NCBI RefSeq assembly: GCF_030548175.1
Contig: NZ_JAUORX010000003.1
Span: 62,001 to 126,000, forward strand
DNA length: 64,000 nucleotides
From: Cognatishimia sp. 1_MG-2023
Lineage (GTDB): Bacteria > Pseudomonadota > Alphaproteobacteria > Rhodobacterales > Rhodobacteraceae
Reading direction: 5' to 3'
The notes under the pieces were generated by a model. That model was given only the letters and a program-made list of their open reading frames with translations, ran no database searches and was not told where the DNA came from. Position 1 is the first letter of the stretch, and the number at the start of each line of letters is the position of its first letter. The translations under genes and the position numbers were made by a program. Shown piece after piece: positions 45,280 to 53,107 of this stretch.

Positions 45280-45837
45280 TTAGGCAATGGCCGCTTCGCG
45301 GCGGCTTGCCAAGATGCGGTCCACTGACAGTGGGCCTGCGCCTTTGATGACAAGAACCAGCAGCAAGAATACCCAGAACGCGCGTTGATCAAGGATATGC
45401 GCGTCTGACACCCGGTCAAACCATGCGCCGATGGTTTCGGCACCTGCGCCATGGCCGTAGATGTCTGTCAGCGATTGCACGACGACAAAGCCAATCATAC
45501 CAAGTGCAGCCAGACGAGTGGCAAGGCCCGCAAGGATCGCGAGTGGCAGAACGAATTCTGCAACAGTGCCAGCCCAGACAACAGCCCAGTGGAAGATGCC
45601 AAGCTGGCTGGTGTCATAGCTGACGGATTCCAGAACCTTTGGCCAGATTTGCGCGTAGGCACCGGTGCTGGGCACAAAGATACCAAAAATGCCGTCGCCC
45701 AATTTTGTTAGGCCGGAGTTCCAAAAGTACATGAACAGCACGGCAACAAAGATAAAGCGGGCCAGAGTTGGTAAAATCCAGTCCTGACGTTCAAGCCTGT
45801 CAAAGACCGCGTTGTGGAGCGAAATCAAAGTGTTCAT
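45280..45837 (-). CDS. bufD: DoxX-family membrane protein, BufD-like
   Basis: 185 residues. DoxX features include LARFIFVAVLFMYFWNSGLT, GTVAEFVLPLAILAGLATRL, GFVVVQSLTDIYGHG and LLLVLVIKGAGPLSVDRIL; four membrane segments. It is the last gene of bufABCD, coupled to bufC by ATGA. Proteins of this type accompany DUF692/DUF2063 pairs in bufferin operons. Redox partner or membrane anchor roles are proposed for the family, not visible here. Confidence 0.82.
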   Translation of the reverse strand: MNTLISLHNAVFDRLERQDWILPTLARFIFVAVLFMYFWNSGLTKLGDGIFGIFVPSTGAYAQIWPKVLESVSYDTSQLGIFHWAVVWAGTVAEFVLPLAILAGLATRLAALGMIGFVVVQSLTDIYGHGAGAETIGAWFDRVSDAHILDQRAFWVFLLLVLVIKGAGPLSVDRILASRREAAIA

Positions 45838-46595
45838 TGCTGTTCCTCATATGTGATCTTGGTGATGGCTGCGTTTGACAGCAATAGACCCAATAGGGCC
45901 CCAAGATCGAAGTCTTCTGCTATTTCAGTGGCGCGTTCTGCGGCGTCGCCAAGGGTGGCCCCTTGGATCATAGCGGTTAAAAATGCCGCGCCGCCGGGTG
46001 GCAGTGGGTGGGGTTCTGGATCAAACTCTGCACGCAAGACGATAACATCCTGGGCGATGGCCTGTGGTTTTGGTGCGCCTTCGATCATGTTGTAAGCCCA
46101 CAAATCGTAGATCGGCCATTGCGACGGTACAATCTCCATCGCTGGCGCAAAGGTAAATGTGACCGCTGGCAGGCGCTCTGGTGCGATTTGCGCCAAGGCG
46201 TCCGGTGCAATCGGAGTGGCGTCAGCGGCGTGATACGCGCGGCGCAGGGCCAGTTCGATTTCGGCAACATCGCCTAGGTAGGCGAGGTGTTTGATGGGTT
46301 CAAATGTGCGCAGGAAGTTCGGAAAGTCCGCGCCGTAGTGCATCATGACCGGCGCTTGTGGCGGTGATTGACGCAGGTAAATCCCGGCGATGGGTTTGAA
46401 ATTGGCATCGCCCAAAAGCTTGGCAATGACGGGGAAACCGGTTTCCAAAGACTCCGTCAGCGAAACGGCGACATTGTTGCGGTACACACTAAAGCGGCGG
46501 CCGGCAGGGTTGCCTTGGCCGTCCAGCAGACCTTCGGGGACGTCAATTGCGGCGTCCATCATCGCCGCGCGGAATACTGTCTGGCTGATGGTCAT
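45834..46595 (-). CDS. bufC: DUF2063 partner protein of MNIO enzyme, BufC-like
   Basis: 253 residues from ATG 46595, coupled to bufB by ATGA. The N-terminal domain RFSVYRNNVAVSLTESLETG, FPVIAKLLGDANFKPIA is the DUF2063 (putative DNA-binding) fold, and a second domain follows (QWPIYDLWAYNMIEGAPKP, FLTAMIQGATLGDAAE). In MNIO systems this partner recognises the precursor peptide and presents it to the DUF692 enzyme. Overlaps on both sides point to stoichiometric expression. Confidence 0.85.
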   Translation of the reverse strand: MTISQTVFRAAMMDAAIDVPEGLLDGQGNPAGRRFSVYRNNVAVSLTESLETGFPVIAKLLGDANFKPIAGIYLRQSPPQAPVMMHYGADFPNFLRTFEPIKHLAYLGDVAEIELALRRAYHAADATPIAPDALAQIAPERLPAVTFTFAPAMEIVPSQWPIYDLWAYNMIEGAPKPQAIAQDVIVLRAEFDPEPHPLPPGGAAFLTAMIQGATLGDAAERATEIAEDFDLGALLGLLLSNAAITKITYEEQQ

Positions 46596-47452
46596 GCGGC
46601 AGGTACTTTGGTTAGGGCTGTGGCTGCGCGTTGGGCTTCGTTGGCCAAAACGGGCCATTCGGGCACATCGGTGTCCCATTCGATCAAAATGGGGCGTGGC
46701 CCAGATAATTCGAGGGTGTGATCAAGCAGGGCCCAAACTGGATCGACGATGGCTGCACCATGGCTGTCGATGAGCAGGGGTTTACCGTGGTCATCCTCGT
46801 CCTCATCATGGCCGCCAAGGTGGATTTCTCCAACTTTATCAAGAGGATATTCCGCGATGTAGTCGCGCGGATCGTATTCAAGATTGGTGGCAGAGACAAA
46901 GACGTTGTTCACATCCAGCAAAAGGCCACAGCCGGAACGGTTTGCCACTTCGCGTAGGAAGTCAGGCTCGGACCAGGTGCTTTCGGCAAAAGCCAGATAG
47001 CTGGATGGGTTTTCCAGCATCATCTGACGTCCGATGGTGTTTTGCAGTTGATCAATGTGATCTGCTACCCGTGTGAGTGTCGCTTTGGTGTAAGGCAAAG
47101 GTAGCAGATCGTTAAAATAGCTGCCGTCATGGGTCGACCAGGCGAGGTGTTCTGAGAACACAGTGGGGTTCAACCAACTGACGAGGTGCTTCAGGCGTGC
47201 AAGGTGTTCTGGATCAAGCGGCGCTTCGCCACCGATCGACAGGCCAACGCCATGCACGGAAATTGGGAATTTTTCAGTAAGGTGACGCAGTTGCGCCAAG
47301 GGGCGTCCGCCCATGCCCATATAGTTTTCTGCGTGAATTTCGAGCCAGCCAACCGGATCGGCGTTTTCCATAATCTCTGCAAAGTGCTGTGGCTTGTAGC
47401 CAACACCGGGCTTGCAGGGCAGAGCAGGGAAATGTGACGGCGCATCAAGCAT
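46592..47452 (-). CDS. bufB: DUF692 multinuclear iron-dependent oxidase, BufB-like
   Basis: 286 residues from ATG 47452 (an in-frame TTG one codon earlier is ignored). The TIM-barrel metal ligands are visible in GVGYKPQHFAEIM, WLEIHAENYMG, ISVHGVGLSIGG, FSEHLAWSTHDG, LENPSSYLAF, GLLLDVNNVFVSA, GEIHLGGHDEDED and LIDSHGAAIVDPVW. Such enzymes oxidise precursor cysteines; in bufferins they form thiooxazole-type heterocycles. It begins 61 bases after the precursor gene stop, beyond a stem-loop. Confidence 0.9.
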   Translation of the reverse strand: MLDAPSHFPALPCKPGVGYKPQHFAEIMENADPVGWLEIHAENYMGMGGRPLAQLRHLTEKFPISVHGVGLSIGGEAPLDPEHLARLKHLVSWLNPTVFSEHLAWSTHDGSYFNDLLPLPYTKATLTRVADHIDQLQNTIGRQMMLENPSSYLAFAESTWSEPDFLREVANRSGCGLLLDVNNVFVSATNLEYDPRDYIAEYPLDKVGEIHLGGHDEDEDDHGKPLLIDSHGAAIVDPVWALLDHTLELSGPRPILIEWDTDVPEWPVLANEAQRAATALTKVPAA

Positions 47453-47479
47453 CAAAGGGGCCTTTGGTTATTGTAGAGT

Positions 47480-47504
47480 GTCCCGCCCGAAAGACGGGCG
47501 GGAC
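47480..47504 (-). promoter_or_regulatory. Intercistronic stem-loop between precursor and enzyme genes
   Basis: GTCCCGCCCG, a 5-base loop and CGGGCGGGAC form a perfect 10-bp stem nine bases after the bufA stop. No U run follows in the transcribed direction, so partial termination or mRNA end protection is likely, giving more precursor than enzyme. Confidence 0.6.
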
Positions 47505-47513
47505 GTAGATAAT

Positions 47514-47822
47514 TTATGCTGGCAGGTCGCGTGTTAGCTCTTCCAAAGAACCCATGCGTGCTTTGCCGTCTGCCATTGCTGGCAGTTCGATTGTTGTGCA
47601 TGTGCCTGCGTCAACCAGTGTCCATGCGTTGCCTTGGTAGTCAACCTTGGAAGTACCGGCGCATGTTGTGCCTGGGCCAGCTGCGCAGTCGTTTTTACCT
47701 GCAAGAGATACACCGAAGCATTTTTCTTTGCCGTCCATTGCGGATGCGGTGTGAGCTGTCACTGAAGTCAAAGCTGCTGCAACAGAAGCGGCGACGGCGA
47801 GAGATTTTACGGTTTTCGACAT
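47514..47822 (-). CDS. bufA: DUF2282 bufferin-type precursor peptide
   Basis: 102 residues. A Sec signal peptide spans residues 1 to about 28 ([15 protein letters not shown]). The mature part has four cysteines at 35, 46, 54 and 75 in the pattern [36 protein letters not shown], which is the DUF2282 signature. In bufferins the two middle cysteines are modified by the MNIO enzyme and the product binds copper in the periplasm. It is first in bufABCD. The start has AGGGA nine bases upstream. Confidence 0.88.
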   Translation of the reverse strand: MSKTVKSLAVAASVAAALTSVTAHTASAMDGKEKCFGVSLAGKNDCAAGPGTTCAGTSKVDYQGNAWTLVDAGTCTTIELPAMADGKARMGSLEELTRDLPA

Positions 47823-47903
47823 TTTATCTATCCCTAAAAAGGTTCAAGTGTTGCCACGAAATGTGGCGTACCTGCACTCTAGCCGGGAGTGGTGATAAAC
47901 CTC

Positions 47904-47938
47904 CAATAACGCATTCGTGGGTCACGCGCGCGTTATTG
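47904..47938. promoter_or_regulatory. Inverted repeat upstream of bufA
   Basis: CAATAACGC (47904-47912) and GCGTTATTG (47930-47938) form a perfect 9-bp inverted repeat with a 17-base spacer, about 80-115 bases before the bufA start. It is a candidate operator for a copper- or stress-responsive regulator. A smaller GCCAC/GTGGC stem lies at 47853-47867. Confidence 0.45.
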
Positions 47939-47981
47939 AATGTCAAATTCTAAATGCGTTATGTCCCTATAAAATAAGAAA

Positions 47982-48003
47982 AACCGGACCCTAAGGCCCG
48001 GTT
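47982..48003 (-). terminator. Rho-independent terminator of thrS
   Basis: On the minus strand AACCGGGCC, a 4-base loop and GGTCCGGTT (one mismatch) are followed by TTTCTTATTTT. It is about 50 bases past the thrS stop. Confidence 0.8.
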
Positions 48004-48052
48004 CTATCAGCGGATTTTGGCCGCCAATTGTTACAAAATTGGTTAACTTGGA

Positions 48053-50002
48053 TTAACGCATGTCTGGAGGAGTGGCCTCTGTGTGCAGAATTGAAACAAT
48101 TTCGTCCAAACTTTGTACCTGAGTTTGTTTGTTCCCCAAGCGACGGGTCGAAACGGTGCGTTGTTCTACTTCTTTCATACCGACCGCTAGAATGACTGGA
48201 ACTTTGCCAACCGAATGCTCGCGGACTTTGTAGTTGATCTTTTCGTTGCGCAGATCGGCCTCGGCGCGGACGCCTACGGCTTTCAACGCTTCGACAACTT
48301 CAAGCACGTAATCATCGGCATCGGAAACGATGGCTGCAACAACGACCTGACGCGGGGCAAGCCAGAACGGCAGCTTGCCTGCGTGTTCTTCGATTAGAAT
48401 GCCGATGAACCGCTCAAACGAACCAAGGGTCGCGCGGTGCAGCATGACAGGGCGGTGCTTGCCACCGTCCTCGCCAATGAATTTCGCATCCAGACGTTCC
48501 GGTAGGTTGGCATCCACTTGCAATGTACCACACTGCCAGTTCCGGCCGATTGCGTCGGTCAGAGTGAATTCCAGCTTTGGACCGTAGAATGCGCCTTCGC
48601 CTTCGAGGATTTCAAAGTCGTGGCCTGCCGCTTTACATGCGTCGCCCAAGGCTTTTTCCATCTCGTCCCAAGTTTCATCAGAGCCGATGCGCTGTTCTGG
48701 GCGGGTAGAAAGCTTGATGGTCCAGTCGTTAAAGCCAAGATCGCCGTAGATGTCTGACAAGAAGTCGATGAAGGTCTTGGTTTCTGCTGTGATTTGATCA
48801 TCTGTGCAGAAGATGTGGCCATCGTCCTGCGTAAAGCCACGCACACGCATGATACCGTGCAAAGCGCCTGATGGTTCGTAACGAGCACAAGAACCGAACT
48901 CTGCCATACGCAATGGCAGGTCGCGGTAGGATTTCATTCCTTGGTTAAAGATCTGCACGTGGCACGGGCAGTTCATCGGCTTTAGCGCGTTGACAGCTTT
49001 TTCACGTGCATGTTCCTCGTCAACTTCGACGATGAACATGTTCTCTTGGTATTTGTCCCAGTGGCCGGATTGTTCCCATAGCTTACGGTCGACAACCTGT
49101 GGTGTGTTCACCTCGACATAGCCACCTGCGCGCTGTTTGCGGCGCATGTAGTCTTGGAGTTCGGTGTAAACAGTCCAGCCATTTGGGTGCCAGAATACCT
49201 GACCCGGTGCTTCGGGCTGCATGTGGAACAGGTCCATCTCGTTGCCGAGTTTACGGTGGTCGCGCTTGGCGGCCTCTTCCAGCATGTTTAGATGCTTTTT
49301 CAGGTCTTCTTTGTTTTTGAACGCCACGCCGTAGATACGCTGCAACATCGCGCGATCGGAATCACCGCGCCAATACGCGCCAGCCACAGACATCAGTTTG
49401 AAGGCGTCTGCCGGAACTTGACCGGTGTGTTGCAGGTGCGGACCACGGCAAAGGTCTTGCCATTCGCCATGCCAATACATGCGCAGAGGCTCGTTGCCTG
49501 GAATGGAATCAATCAACTCTACTTTATAAGGCTCGCCGCGGTCCTCGTAATATTTGATCGCAACATCGCGGTCCCAGACCTCTGTGCGGACAGGATCGCG
49601 TTTGTTGATGATCTCTTTCATCTTCTTTTCGATCAGGCCCAAATCTTCGGGTGTGAACGGCTCTGCGCGGTCAAAGTCATAATACCAACCGTGATCAATC
49701 ACAGGGCCGATGGTGACTTTGACGTCTGGCCAAATCTCTTGCACGGCACGCGCCATGATGTGTGCGCAGTCATGACGGATCAGCTCAAGCGCTTCGGCGT
49801 CATTGTCTTTTAGAGTGTTGATCGCGATTTGTGCGTCAGCCTCGATTGGCCACGCCAAATCCCAATGCTGACCGTCCACGGTTGCAGAGATGGCTTTTTT
49901 TGCGAGTGAAGATGCGATGGAGGCTGCGACCTCGGCAGGGGTGACGCCTGCGTCATAGGAACGTGCATTGCCATCGGGGAAAGTTAGGGAAATCTGGGTC
50001 AT
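48053..50002 (-). CDS. thrS: Threonyl-tRNA synthetase
   Basis: 649 residues. The order is TGS domain ([16 protein letters not shown]), editing domain with [14 protein letters not shown], then the class II core: motif 2 with [20 protein letters not shown], motif 3 with [19 protein letters not shown] and a zinc-binding Cys in [10 protein letters not shown]. The anticodon-binding domain is C-terminal. It charges tRNA-Thr. It is a single-gene transcription unit with its own terminator; I saw no T-box-like leader. Confidence 0.97.
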   Translation of the reverse strand: MTQISLTFPDGNARSYDAGVTPAEVAASIASSLAKKAISATVDGQHWDLAWPIEADAQIAINTLKDNDAEALELIRHDCAHIMARAVQEIWPDVKVTIGPVIDHGWYYDFDRAEPFTPEDLGLIEKKMKEIINKRDPVRTEVWDRDVAIKYYEDRGEPYKVELIDSIPGNEPLRMYWHGEWQDLCRGPHLQHTGQVPADAFKLMSVAGAYWRGDSDRAMLQRIYGVAFKNKEDLKKHLNMLEEAAKRDHRKLGNEMDLFHMQPEAPGQVFWHPNGWTVYTELQDYMRRKQRAGGYVEVNTPQVVDRKLWEQSGHWDKYQENMFIVEVDEEHAREKAVNALKPMNCPCHVQIFNQGMKSYRDLPLRMAEFGSCARYEPSGALHGIMRVRGFTQDDGHIFCTDDQITAETKTFIDFLSDIYGDLGFNDWTIKLSTRPEQRIGSDETWDEMEKALGDACKAAGHDFEILEGEGAFYGPKLEFTLTDAIGRNWQCGTLQVDANLPERLDAKFIGEDGGKHRPVMLHRATLGSFERFIGILIEEHAGKLPFWLAPRQVVVAAIVSDADDYVLEVVEALKAVGVRAEADLRNEKINYKVREHSVGKVPVILAVGMKEVEQRTVSTRRLGNKQTQVQSLDEIVSILHTEATPPDMR

Positions 50003-50106
50003 TGCCAGAAGCTCCTCGTCAATTTGGCGCCCACGGAACGCCCGGTTGCGGGTATATGGTTCGTCGCTTTAGTGGCTTTTGTTTAAGAGTGTGTCAACCA
50101 TGGAAG

Positions 50107-50175
50107 AGGGGTTTCACCCCTCCGGCTGAAACGAAGTTTCATCCTCCTCCCCAGAGTATTTTAGGAAAGATGAAG
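50107..50175 (+). repeat. Composite intergenic element with GAGTATTTT-type motif, copy 4
   Basis: GGGGTTTCACCCC is followed by TGAAACGAAGTTTCA (50127-50141, a 6-bp stem), a CCTCCTCCCC tract and then GAGTATTTTAGGAAAGATGA at 50154. The 7447-7494 region has the same GGTTTCAC-then-motif arrangement. The rest of 50003-50246 shows no gene. Confidence 0.5.
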
Positions 50176-50246
50176 CGGAGCGTGGCTTATGGCTTTGACG
50201 GTGTCGGGTTTCTCGGGTTTAAGATGAGAAAAAAGAGGGGGCTGAT

Positions 50247-50984
50247 GTGACAGAGTTTCTTGAGACACCACAGGGGCGGCGGATTGCATATCATAAGACA
50301 GAAGGCACAGGGCCTTGTGTCGTGTTCTTGGGCGGTTTGAAGTCTGATATGGAAGGCACGAAGGCTGTGCATCTTGAGGCCTGGTGCAAAGCGCAGGGGC
50401 GCGCGTTTCTGCGGTTTGATTACTCTGGTCATGGGGAAAGCTCGGGCACCTTTGAGGAAGGTTGCATTGGCGATTGGCACGAAGATTCTGTGTTTTCGGT
50501 CAATAGCTTGGTTGAGGGTCCCTATGTTTTGGTCGGCTCGTCCATGGGGGGCTGGCAGGCGCTGTTGTTGGCGCGATTGCAGCCCGAGCGTTTGGCGGGG
50601 CTCGTGACCATTGCGGCGGCACCGGATTTTACCGAAGACGGCTATTGGGCGAATTTCTCAGACGGTCAGAAAGAGACACTAGAGAAGGTCGGTCAGGTGG
50701 AGCTGCCCAGCGATTATATGGAGCCATACATCATCACAAAGCGGATGATTGAAGATGGTCGTCAGCAGTTGGTGCTGCGCGATGCTTTGGATTTGCCGTG
50801 CCCAGTGCGGTTCTTGCAAGGAACCGAAGATACCGCCGTAACAACGGCGACAGCCGTGCGATTGCTGGAACATGCAACTGGCGATGATATGCGACTGACG
50901 CTTGTGAAGGGGGCGGATCATCGGTTTTCAGACGAGCAGTGTTTGGCTTTGATCGAGGCCGCCGTGCAAGAGGTCAGCGCCTAG
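50247..50984 (+). CDS. Alpha/beta hydrolase
   Basis: 245 residues from GTG 50247 (GAGGGGG upstream). The nucleophile elbow is VLVGSSMGGWQALLL, the oxyanion strand is CVVFLGGLKSDMEG, and the likely acid and His are in LQGTEDTAVT and KGADHRFSDEQC. It resembles carboxylesterases with small acyl substrates; the exact substrate is unknown. Another alpha/beta hydrolase follows 40 bases later, so the two may be co-transcribed. Confidence 0.85.
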   Translation: MTEFLETPQGRRIAYHKTEGTGPCVVFLGGLKSDMEGTKAVHLEAWCKAQGRAFLRFDYSGHGESSGTFEEGCIGDWHEDSVFSVNSLVEGPYVLVGSSMGGWQALLLARLQPERLAGLVTIAAAPDFTEDGYWANFSDGQKETLEKVGQVELPSDYMEPYIITKRMIEDGRQQLVLRDALDLPCPVRFLQGTEDTAVTTATAVRLLEHATGDDMRLTLVKGADHRFSDEQCLALIEAAVQEVSA

Positions 50985-51023
50985 GATCGGCGTGAATTGA
51001 TTAACGAGGAGCGTGCAAACCGC

Positions 51024-51722
51024 ATGGCTGAACCAATTGTATTTTTACCGGATGTTCTTTGCGATGCGCGGCTGTTTGGGCCGCAGCTGGCCGAGCTGTC
51101 GTCCGACTATGGCGTGATGACCATGCCCTTGGGAGAGGGCGAGCGGATTTCTGATTTGGCTGAGAAGGTACTAGCCTTGGGGCCAAAGCGGATGGCTCTG
51201 GTTGGTACGGGGCTTGGTGGATTGGTGGCGATGGAGATCATGCGCCGTGCGCCAGCTAGCTTGTCGCGTTTGGCTTTGATCGCGACCTCGCCTTTGCAGG
51301 AAAGCCCGTTTGCGTCCATCGACTACGAGCCCATGTTGATTGCGGCGCGGACTGGGCGGTTGGCCGAAATTGTCCCGACGTTGACGGGTGTATCGGCTGA
51401 GGATGGAGAACTGTTGGCACTATTGCAAGACATGGCGCAGGCGGTTGGGGTTGAACGGTTCGTCGCCCAAGTGCGCGCCTTGCAGCGGCGGCGCGATATG
51501 CAGGCGGTTTTGCGTAAATGCGCGTGCCCGGCCGTTGTGATTTGCGGGGCTGATGACACGCTGACACCGCCAAAGCGGCATCAGATCATGGCCGAGTTTA
51601 TTCCGGATGCAGAATTTTGCGTGATAGAAGGCGCGGCACATGTGCCAACATTACAAGCGCCTGCTCAGGTCACGGCGGCGCTGCGCCAATGGATGGCGCA
51701 GCCGCTTGTTTTGCGCAGCTGA
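51024..51722 (+). CDS. Alpha/beta hydrolase
   Basis: 232 residues from ATG 51024 (GAGGAG 13 bases before; a longer frame starts with TTG at 50997). IVFLPDVLCDARLFGPQLAE is the first strand, and the elbow reads MALVGTGLGGLVAMEIM, where Gly replaces the usual nucleophile Ser (GTGLGG). The acid and His segments are VICGADDTLTPPKRH and IEGAAHVPTLQAP. Loss of the Ser suggests altered or absent hydrolysis. It is convergent with phaZ. Confidence 0.78.
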   Translation: MAEPIVFLPDVLCDARLFGPQLAELSSDYGVMTMPLGEGERISDLAEKVLALGPKRMALVGTGLGGLVAMEIMRRAPASLSRLALIATSPLQESPFASIDYEPMLIAARTGRLAEIVPTLTGVSAEDGELLALLQDMAQAVGVERFVAQVRALQRRRDMQAVLRKCACPAVVICGADDTLTPPKRHQIMAEFIPDAEFCVIEGAAHVPTLQAPAQVTAALRQWMAQPLVLRS

Positions 51723-51731
51723 CGCGGGGCT

Positions 51732-53000
51732 TTAGGCCGCCGCGTTTTTGTTAGCTGGTTTTTTCGACGTCTTGCTGTTGGATTTGATGAAATCCAGCAC
51801 AAGCGGGCGGATGTTATTGCGCCAGCTTTTGCCCGCGAAGATTCCGTAGTGACCAGCGTCTGGTTCAAGGTGGCTGGCTTTTTTGCTATCCGGTAGCCCG
51901 GTTAACAGATCAAGCGCTGCAACACATTGACCAGGTGCAGAAATATCGTCTTTTGCGCCCTCAACTGTTTTTACAGCAACATCGGTGATCTTACCAATAT
52001 CCACTTTGCGGCCATTGACCGTAAATTCGTTTTTCGCGATCTCACCGTTTTTAAAGATACGTTCGACCGTCGATAGATAGAATTCGGCAGGCATATCCAT
52101 GACAGCCAGATATTCGTCATAGAACCGGTTGTGTGCATCATGATCAGATGCTTCGCCTTTGGCGACGCGGGTGATTTGATCGACAAAGGCCTTTGAGTGG
52201 CGTTCTGCGTTCATCGACATAAAGGACGACAATTGCAGCAAGCCTGGGTAAACCATGCGGCCTACACCGTCATATTTAAAGCCGACCTGTTGGATCATCG
52301 TTTCTTCGAGCTGACCCATTGTCACGCTATGACCAAAATCGGTGACGTCGGTTGGTGACGCACTTGGGTCAATTGGACCACCGATCAAAGTCAATGTGCA
52401 CGGCTGTGCGTCTGGATCTTCTTCGGCAAGGTACGCTGTGGCAGCCAATGTTAGCGGCGCTGGCTGGCAAACTGCAATAACATGAGTGTCAGGCCCAAGA
52501 TGACGCATAAAGTCGACCAGATAGAGCGTGTAATCTTCGACGTCGAATTTTCCAGAGCTTACCGGGATGTCGCGCGCGTTATGCCAATCGGTCACATAGA
52601 CTTCACAATCAGGCAATAACGAGATTACAGTAGATCGTAGCAGAGTCGCGTAGTGCCCAGACATTGGCGCGACAAGCATCACTTGCTTGCGGCGGCGTTT
52701 GCGTCCAAGCACCGAGAAATGAATGAGGTCACCAAAATCACGTTCTACAACGGTTTCAATCTGAACAACGTGATCTTTGCCATCTTCGCAGGTGAAAGAG
52801 TGAATTCCCCAATCTGGCTTGGTGACCATACGCGCAAACGTGCGTTCAGTTACTTCGCCCCAGGCGCTCATCCATTGGAGAGCGGGATTGGGTATCATCG
52901 AGAACATAGGATAGGACGCCATCGCGAGCGTAGAGGCCCCCAACCATTGGTTGGTGTTGCGAATTGTTTCCATCAGGTCGTACGTGGCCATGTAGCGCAT
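51732..53000 (-). CDS. phaZ: Intracellular poly(3-hydroxybutyrate) depolymerase
   Basis: 422 residues from ATG 53000 (GGGAGACG upstream); the longer open frame to 53114 is rejected because it crosses the phaC promoter. The catalytic Cys sits in HVIAVCQPAPLTLAATAYL, the box typical of PhaZ-type depolymerases, with MVYPGLLQLSSFMSMNAERH and DAGHYGIFAGKSWRNNIRP (His). The C-terminal tail is Lys/Asn-rich. It mobilises stored PHB. It is divergent from phaC, sharing a 107-base regulatory region. Confidence 0.93.
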   Translation of the reverse strand: MRYMATYDLMETIRNTNQWLGASTLAMASYPMFSMIPNPALQWMSAWGEVTERTFARMVTKPDWGIHSFTCEDGKDHVVQIETVVERDFGDLIHFSVLGRKRRRKQVMLVAPMSGHYATLLRSTVISLLPDCEVYVTDWHNARDIPVSSGKFDVEDYTLYLVDFMRHLGPDTHVIAVCQPAPLTLAATAYLAEEDPDAQPCTLTLIGGPIDPSASPTDVTDFGHSVTMGQLEETMIQQVGFKYDGVGRMVYPGLLQLSSFMSMNAERHSKAFVDQITRVAKGEASDHDAHNRFYDEYLAVMDMPAEFYLSTVERIFKNGEIAKNEFTVNGRKVDIGKITDVAVKTVEGAKDDISAPGQCVAALDLLTGLPDSKKASHLEPDAGHYGIFAGKSWRNNIRPLVLDFIKSNSKTSKKPANKNAAA

Positions 53001-53071
53001 TGGCGTCTCCCTAGTATTCCCGCTATCGTGCGGGATAAGATTGCCGGTTTTGAGACCAACAGTATGCAATT

Positions 53072-53084
53072 GCTGCACAGCAGC
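53072..53084. promoter_or_regulatory. TGC-rich PhaR-type box between phaZ and phaC
   Basis: GCTGCACAGCAGC is a perfect palindrome, preceded by a TGCAAT half-site. It matches the boxes before phaP and phaR. Confidence 0.6.
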
Positions 53085-53107
53085 GACGATAAGGTGTGAA
53101 GATTGAT

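Noticed and set aside
50143-50152. CCTCCTCCCC as a CcsR small RNA
   Set aside because: The motif alone is weak and the usual DUF1127 host gene is absent; kept only as a note in a finding.
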